DNA of 64,000 nucleotides from Amoebidium appalachense (lineage: Eukaryota > Ichthyosporea): positions 2,294,001 to 2,358,000 of the forward strand of contig CAVNZM010000002.1 in assembly GCA_963693365.1 (NCBI GenBank), in the 5' to 3' direction. The notes beneath the pieces are model-generated. The model did not search any database and was not told the origin of the DNA. It saw nothing but the letters and a program-made list of their open reading frames with translations. Each line of letters begins with the position of its first letter. The stretch's first letter is position 1. Position numbers and translations under genes: made by a program. Shown here piece after piece: positions 28,739-64,000 of this stretch.

Positions 28739-29423
28739 CAGCCCATGGGGGTAGAAGAGAGTGTGTGTGCCATTGCCTAGAATATAGGATACAAAACAGC
28801 GACACACAGCACTCTGAAAGAGAAAGTTTGAAAACTACAGTGCACAAACCAAACACCCGTAACAGCCACCCACCATGCATCGAGCCCAATCGTCGTTGTG
28901 GCGTGGCTACGATCCATGCTGAACGTCTCCTGCGTTTCCACGGCTACGTGTAACTCCTAGGACCAGATATGAATTGGAGCTGTCCTAAGAACTTGGAGTC
29001 ATAAGTCAATTTCAAAGTTGGAAGGGACAACATCTTGTCGGACTCTTGTTATGGTATCAATCCTCGGACTGACTGTGACTCTGCCAGCATCCGGTCTTTA
29101 TATAGCTTCACCAGGAGACGGTGTGTGTTGTTCATTGGTCTAACCGTTTTATCCAGCAGGGCTTGACCAATCGTCGGGCGGAGCACATTTCACTGAGTGA
29201 AATCTCTCCGTCCACGGTACACGTGTGACGGTGTGCACACCTACACAATGTCGTGTTTCAGGCACCGACTATTTATGTGCATGTGCGTGCCTCGTGCCTG
29301 TGTGCGTGTGTGCACGCATGTGTGTGGGTGGTTGGGTGTGTGTGTGTGTGTGGGACGTGTGTGTGTGACGGTCACTGTGTGTGCGTGTGTGCATGTATGT
29401 GCACTGCAGCACACGTGTGTCAC

Positions 29424-29474
<51 letters not shown>

Positions 29475-29946
29475 ACGGTGTGTCGGTGAGACAGCTCGGA
29501 GCCTGATAGAGAGAGAGAGTGTGTGTGTGGCAGTAGCTCGAGCCATTTTGTCGATTTGGCCCAGGTTTTGGCCTGTGTCTGCCTGGATCCAGAGGATAAT
29601 GAGGTATCCCCATAGCAGACACCAACACATGTGGTTCTCGAGGTCAGTAATGCTTTGGGAGTTACAATTATGCTTTATTGCAAGCGTGCCTACATTCAGT
29701 GCATCTTGGATACACGACCCGGGCCACCCAAATTGCCGGGATGGAAAAAAAAATGAAAGCGATAGATAGCCTTACGTTTAGTAATACCCTGGTTCATACG
29801 ATTATAAACTCTTTACCTTTGTGTTCCCCGGCAAAAATACAAACAAACGTAGCACAGAACGACTACTGAATCTACCTAACCGAGTCCGAGTCCATCTATA
29901 CTCCGAAGCCGCTTTTTATGCATATCACTTTTTAAATACATACGGT

Positions 29947-29988
<42 letters not shown>

Positions 29989-30298
29989 CCCCAATGAATA
30001 GATAAATATATGGTGTTGAAGCAAATAGATAAAGAAGATAAAAATTAAATTACCAAACGCTTGACAATGTGCATTCGAAACGGTGCCCCTACTCTATCAT
30101 AATGTACCCCCCTTTTCCTTTGTCCTACATGCCGTTAACGTTGTTACAGATTACCCGATAATAAAACTTACCCAAGCACACGTGAAGGCAATTGTAAATC
30201 TTTCTATAAATCGATCAAATACATCATGTATTACGTCCATCCCACGCGAACATATTCCAGATTTCTTGCACATGACACGGTAAAATAAAATGCTCGCA

Positions 30299-39584
<9,286 letters not shown>

Positions 39585-41181
39585 GTTGTCGTTAGCAGCC
39601 CGCCTGCCAGTCTAGTTTACAGCTCACAACAGGTGACTGATTTTGAAAGCTACAAGATCATGATTTTATAACGTGTGCAAGGTGACAGCCCAATAAATCG
39701 TAGGGCGAAGAAAATGGTACAGGGCCACATAAAACAACAACGAAAAAACAAAACGACAAAAAGATGCGTAACTATAAACTAGTGAAAGTACAACTTCGCC
39801 ATTCTGCGCAACTAAACTTGATGTTACATAGTTAGCCTAGTTGATTGACACCGAAGTGGATGAACATGGACCCGTTTACTAGCCAAGCTACACACGTGTG
39901 AATACGAAACCTGCTTCAGTCAACTGCTGCTGAAAGTCTGTGCAACTTGTGTTCTCCCTAGATTAGTGTATGCGCAAACCGAGCCAACCGATCTATGGAG
40001 ATGGTATGGCTATAAATAGGACATACACCATAGCAATATTCTATTTATAACTCCGATAGGTTGCATACGGGTTCGCCAAGGCCGGTGGAATGGCATTCGG
40101 TCGGTTGTGCTGATTCGTACAGCCATAATGATGCACTAATATTTTGCGATGACACAATACGTTGCAACTGCTTATCTTCTAATATGTGAGGGAAAGAGAA
40201 AGCAAAATGCGAAAAGGGATGCTACGCTTGAAAGTGGTTTCTTCGTCATCGTGCTTGGCCCAGTTCAGAAGTGTTGGTGCGTTTTTAGCCAATGGAGTTC
40301 ACGAACGATAAAACCGCACAGTTGTTCGATTGGCTCAAAATTGTCAATAAGCCTCTATATGGTTATTTTTGAAGAGGGCAAAAGCAGTATATGAACGCTG
40401 ACGCCGGTGCGGCAATGTACATCTATTCAGACCCCACATACTCTTTAGAACTATAAAATTGTTTAGCAATTTTGCGCTTTTATTTACTAACTAGTATGAA
40501 ATTATTAATAGCTAGTTAAGGGGGAAATTCATCAATCTTTGATCCTTTGAATTCTCGATACCTTGTGTGGTCGCCGAAAACCCATTGCGTTATAATTTGC
40601 ACTTTCTCCTCGGGTGGCTCACAGCCTATTCGATGTGGTTGCCATCTCGTGTAGATGGCTTTGTAATTCGAACACCTCGAGCTTCGGTGTGTGCGAGCTT
40701 CCACACAGTAGAGAGCAAAAAGAGAAAGTCTAGGGATGGTAATGGTCACACGAGAGAGTATTAGCAGAGACTAAGCTATTAGTGATGTGTAGTTCCCAAT
40801 TATCATAGCATGGTGACCAGTTCCACACGCATACACAACCGAAAACAATTTTGTGGTAGTCTCCAGTAGAACACGCACACGGACACATTTCCCGAGGAAA
40901 AAGACCTGGTAGGCATCAAAAACCTTTTTTGGAGGTGATTGTAGACGCTATAGGAACATTTCATCTTTTCACAACGCTTACTCGTGACACAGCCATTCAT
41001 GCATAAAGCGGACAAAACTCGTCAACTCTCGATCCCAACTCAAGTAGGCTGCAAGTTTCTACATGCCGCACAGTCCCTGCACAGCTTAGCTTGCCCTGTT
41101 TCAACCAAAGCAATTCTCAATTCAGTTATTTTCAAATGAACAGGAAAGGTTTAAGTTAGAATACAACGCGCAAAGCCAGCC
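39585..41181. promoter_or_regulatory. Divergent promoter region ELL (-) / convertase (+)
   Basis: A 1.6-kb head-to-head spacer almost free of the homopolymers seen elsewhere. It holds TATAAATAG at 40011-40019 (plus) and its exact inverse CTATTTATA at 40041-40049 (minus TATA), 22 bases apart, plus CCAAT boxes in both orientations (AGCCAATGG near 40287, GATTGG near 40328). No open frame here resembles a known protein. Promoter function is inferred from position and motifs. Confidence 0.5.
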
Positions 41182-50218
<9,037 letters not shown>

Positions 50219-51314
50219 TGTGTGTGTGTGTGCGGTGTGTTGTGTTGTGTGTGTGTGTACGTGTTGTGTGTGTGTGTGTGTGTGTGTGTGCGTGCGTGTG
50301 CGCGTGGTTGTTTGAATGGGGTTTCAACTGTCTTTCTTTAACTGTCTTTCGCTCGCTCTCTCTCTCTCTCTCTTTTTTTTTTTTTTGAGGGGGGGGGGGG
50401 GGGTTTGAATGCGGAACACGGTACGAAGTACGCATACACGAAGGACACATGCGAAGGCAATCATTCAAGTATGCAACATAGCCATGCGCACAGTATGCGT
50501 CATAAGCAGAGCCCATCCTCAGGGAGGGCCCAAGTCGTCAATAGCGTCTGGGGGGGGTCGGGGGGGGGGGGGGGGGGGGGGGGTTCGGATGCACGTATGG
50601 TCGTTTTCCATCCCGAACATGATTTACACGATCGATCCCATATCACTAGAAAGACGTGTGTGCATGGTTTTTTACGCTTTCCATAAATACGAATGTACAA
50701 CTACAAATACGGACCCTACAAACAGTTTCGAAGATATTTGCATACGGCAGAAACACAGGCAAATAGCAAACTGTCATACATACCGAGCTACACAAAGGAA
50801 CTACTCACTAAGATCAACGCAAAACCGCAAAAAACGAAGCGAGTAAACGAGAAAATAGACCTTGAACACACTATTTGCATTGGTTATGAGTCTCTTACAT
50901 AGAATTAACCATACGGTATTGACTAAATATCCAAGATAAGGTTATAATCCGAGCAAGGTTCCAAACTACAACACAAAGAATAAATCTGGACGGCTGGCCC
51001 GTCCAACCGACAGCCAGTTCAGAGTCCGTGCTGTCCATACATGCCACTTGTCCCCCCCCCCCCAAAAAAAAAAATAAAAAAAAAATCGGGGTGCATGTGG
51101 GGGGCGCGCGCATCGCGGACACACACACACACACATTCTCATACTCGCGTGAAAAAGCACAGAGAAAACACTGCCATAATGTGAAGCTGCAGGCAGGAGG
51201 TAACAAAAAGAAGCTGGATGGGTGGGTCGCTGGGTGGGTGGTAGTGGTGGTGGTGGGGGTAGGAGGGGGATGTGACGCGCGACCCATACATTCTATTACT
51301 GTCCTGTAATCAAC
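50219..51314. other. Tail-to-tail intergenic region convertase/CDC7
   Basis: Contains (GT)n at 50219-50300, (CT)n and poly(T) near 50352-50386, repeat copy D, a poly(G) run at 50563-50583, and unique sequence 50590-51300 with a short C-run/A-run at 51050-51086. No gene was recognised. Confidence 0.7.
50388..50549 (-). repeat. Dispersed repeat family, copy D (type 1, truncated)
   Basis: Reading the minus strand: about 95% like copy A from GAGGATGGGCTCTGC through CTATGTTGCATACTTGAATG and GTACCGTGTTCCGCATTCAAA, ending in about 16 C. It lies 170 bases past the convertase stop and 766 bases past the CDC7 stop, sense to CDC7 and antisense to the convertase. Confidence 0.75.
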
Positions 51315-62531
<11,217 letters not shown>

Positions 62532-63045
62532 TTTCACGCTCTTCTATTTTCATGTCCTTGCTCTCGCGCAAGGATTATCACACGCGAAATGATATATTCT
62601 GGATCTTGAGTTTCAACAGGATATGTGAGGCTGGGTGTCTGTACAGACTCTAACGACCCCGGGGATCGAGTAGCCTGTGGGCATAAAAAAAAAGAGGAGC
62701 CTGTGGGCATAAAAAAAAAAGAGGATCTGAAATTGTATTGGTTGTGCGTTGTTTTGTGGGAGTGCTGTGCTGTTTCCAGAACTGACGACCACAGCCTTAA
62801 TTGTATGATGCTAAATAACGCGTACACTGAGTTGCCAAGAGAGTCTCGGGGACGCGGGGGCCTCTGCTGGGAGAGACTCTGGCGGCGGCCATGGGGGGAG
62901 GGAGGAGGGATTCGGCGGGAAAGTCTACAGTCAGATGATTGGTGGAATGTTCGCGCCAAAGTTTTCGCAGAACACGAAAGAACTACCATATATATAAAGT
63001 CCTTTTGCGCAAACAACTTCAAAACGTTGCAGAACCCTCCCCGCG

Positions 63046-63080
<35 letters not shown>

Positions 63081-64000
63081 CGCCTCCATTATGTGCTTGT
63101 ATGTATGTGTATTCTCAACACTGTAACCACATTCTTACCCCTCACCACTGCTTCCCGCGGGTTATCTCTGTCGAACATAATCAGTGCTATGTTTGCACAT
63201 TATGTTCGAATGCATCATCTGCCTGCACGACTGCTTTGATTTTCGTCATTTTTTTTTTTAATCTTTGTGCGTTTTTACAATGTCTTTGTTTCCACGGTTG
63301 CTCATAGTGGACTGCGCTGGATTTTTTTTCTTTTTGTGGTCAGTCAGTAGGCAAGCTTGGAGGGAGTTGTCAGGAGTGTGTAAACTTTATGGTCTTAGGA
63401 CCGTGCCTAGGCTCGCTTCCTTCGTGACTCCCCATCCGATTTCATTTGTGTTTGAGCTGCCACGCGCCACGTGATGCCTTGCTTGTTTGTAACGTGCTGT
63501 CTGTCGTTCAAATCCGTGTTGCTACCCAGACGCTGATGCAAGGGGGGGGACCCAATTTTTGTTTGTTACGGTGCTTGATTTCTAACACATGGGATGTTCA
63601 ACAGTTACCTGTTGGCCGAACGTAGCTTCGACAAAAGTACGTGGATGCTTGCAGCAAGCCCCATGCAAACACACAACATTTACATGCGTACGCCGTGTGC
63701 CTGTGAATCTCGGGGCCTAATTTGTTTGAGTGGGGCAAGAACAAGTGTGGAAGTTCAATGCTCGAGGCAGGCCAGGGGGAGAGTCCACGTCAGGGAGCGT
63801 GTGGAAAAGAAAACAAACAAACAAATAAAAAACGGCAGAACGATGGTGGTTGGTTTATCTTATTTCCTTTACTTGGCATCTTGACCCAAGGCTCATTCTG
63901 AGCCGTTTATTAGAAATAAGCTTCAAATATTATCGAACGTCACCAGAATAGGAAAATTGAAACTGGTTTCACCTTTCTAGTTCGAGCAGAGTAAAGACAC
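62532..64000 (-). promoter_or_regulatory. CDC7 upstream region with E2F-type site, CCAAT box and TATA-like element
   Basis: About 420 bases before the CDC7 ATG, the minus strand reads TTTGGCGCGAA (62950-62960), a perfect match to the E2F consensus. A CCAAT box (CCAATC, minus, near 62937-62942) and a TATATATA word (62987-62995) lie beside it. Animal CDC7 and other origin-firing genes are E2F targets, so the placement is plausible. The rest, 63040-64000, holds a C run at 63048-63074 and ordinary sequence; an open frame at 63594-63884 (+) has no recognised relative. A duplicated 26-base unit (CCTGTGGGCAT plus A's) lies at 62673-62725. Confidence 0.5.

Larger units (their letters stand above)
26001..30298. 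other. Intergenic region between unknown gene and ELL (tail to tail)
   Basis: Includes the tandem unit at 26063-26152, a long poly(G) block at 26629-26720, a candidate polyadenylation signal AATAAA near 26769, the repeat-word array at 28040-28738, (GT)n at 29427-29472 and poly(C) at 29949-29984. 26800-28000 and 28860-29800 are of ordinary composition. Their short open frames show no recognised family. Both flanking genes end toward this region, so it contains at least two 3' ends. Confidence 0.65.

Noticed and set aside
63470-63540. tRNA-like T-loop word GTTCAAATCC
   Set aside because: No acceptor, D or anticodon arm can be folded around it.

Overview
The window is nuclear DNA of an intron-rich eukaryote. 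The five recognisable genes (DNA polymerase beta, a YVH1/DUSP12 phosphatase, an ELL elongation factor, a furin-type proprotein convertase with P domain and membrane anchor, and a CDC7 kinase) point to an opisthokont, most likely an animal or a unicellular relative of animals (Holozoa). This lineage call is inference: no rRNA or organelle marker is present. No bacterial operon, CRISPR array, rRNA or convincing tRNA was seen.

Layout: 383-1397 (+) holds the last two coding exons of POLB. 1398-7057 is intergenic and contains an orphan promoter-like cluster (CCAAT boxes plus E2F-type sites near 4.65-4.77 kb). 7058-15743 (+) is a complete ten-exon DUSP12/YVH1. 15744-18489 is intergenic. 18490-26000 (+) is an eleven-exon gene of unrecognised function. 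26001-30298 is intergenic and holds an unusual array of eight copies of a 19-bp word (28040-28738). 30299-39584 (-) is a twelve-exon ELL-family gene. 39585-41181 is the divergent promoter region shared with 41182-50218 (+), a ten-exon furin/kexin-like convertase. 51315-62531 (-) is an eleven-exon CDC7 kinase, followed by its promoter with a perfect E2F-type site and a CCAAT box.

Exons were joined by eye using GT/AG sites, phase continuity and recognised domains. Every junction keeps frame except ELL intron 1, which is one nucleotide out. Exons are short (21-759 nt) and sit between introns crowded with simple sequence: long homopolymer C or G, (CA)n/(TG)n, (CT)n, and compound C-run/A-run or T-run/G-run blocks. 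In the clearest genes the C-rich strand is the sense strand. Several 3' splice sites are formed directly by a (CA)n repeat ending in CAG.

The most interesting non-coding signal is a dispersed structured repeat family. Nine pieces were found; those with an intact 3' end finish in a C homopolymer, and all lie in sense orientation to the gene they sit in or directly follow. Functionally the genes are unrelated housekeeping and cell-cycle genes (base-excision repair, ribosome-biogenesis phosphatase, Pol II elongation, secretory processing, replication-origin firing). Nothing suggests they act as one pathway.
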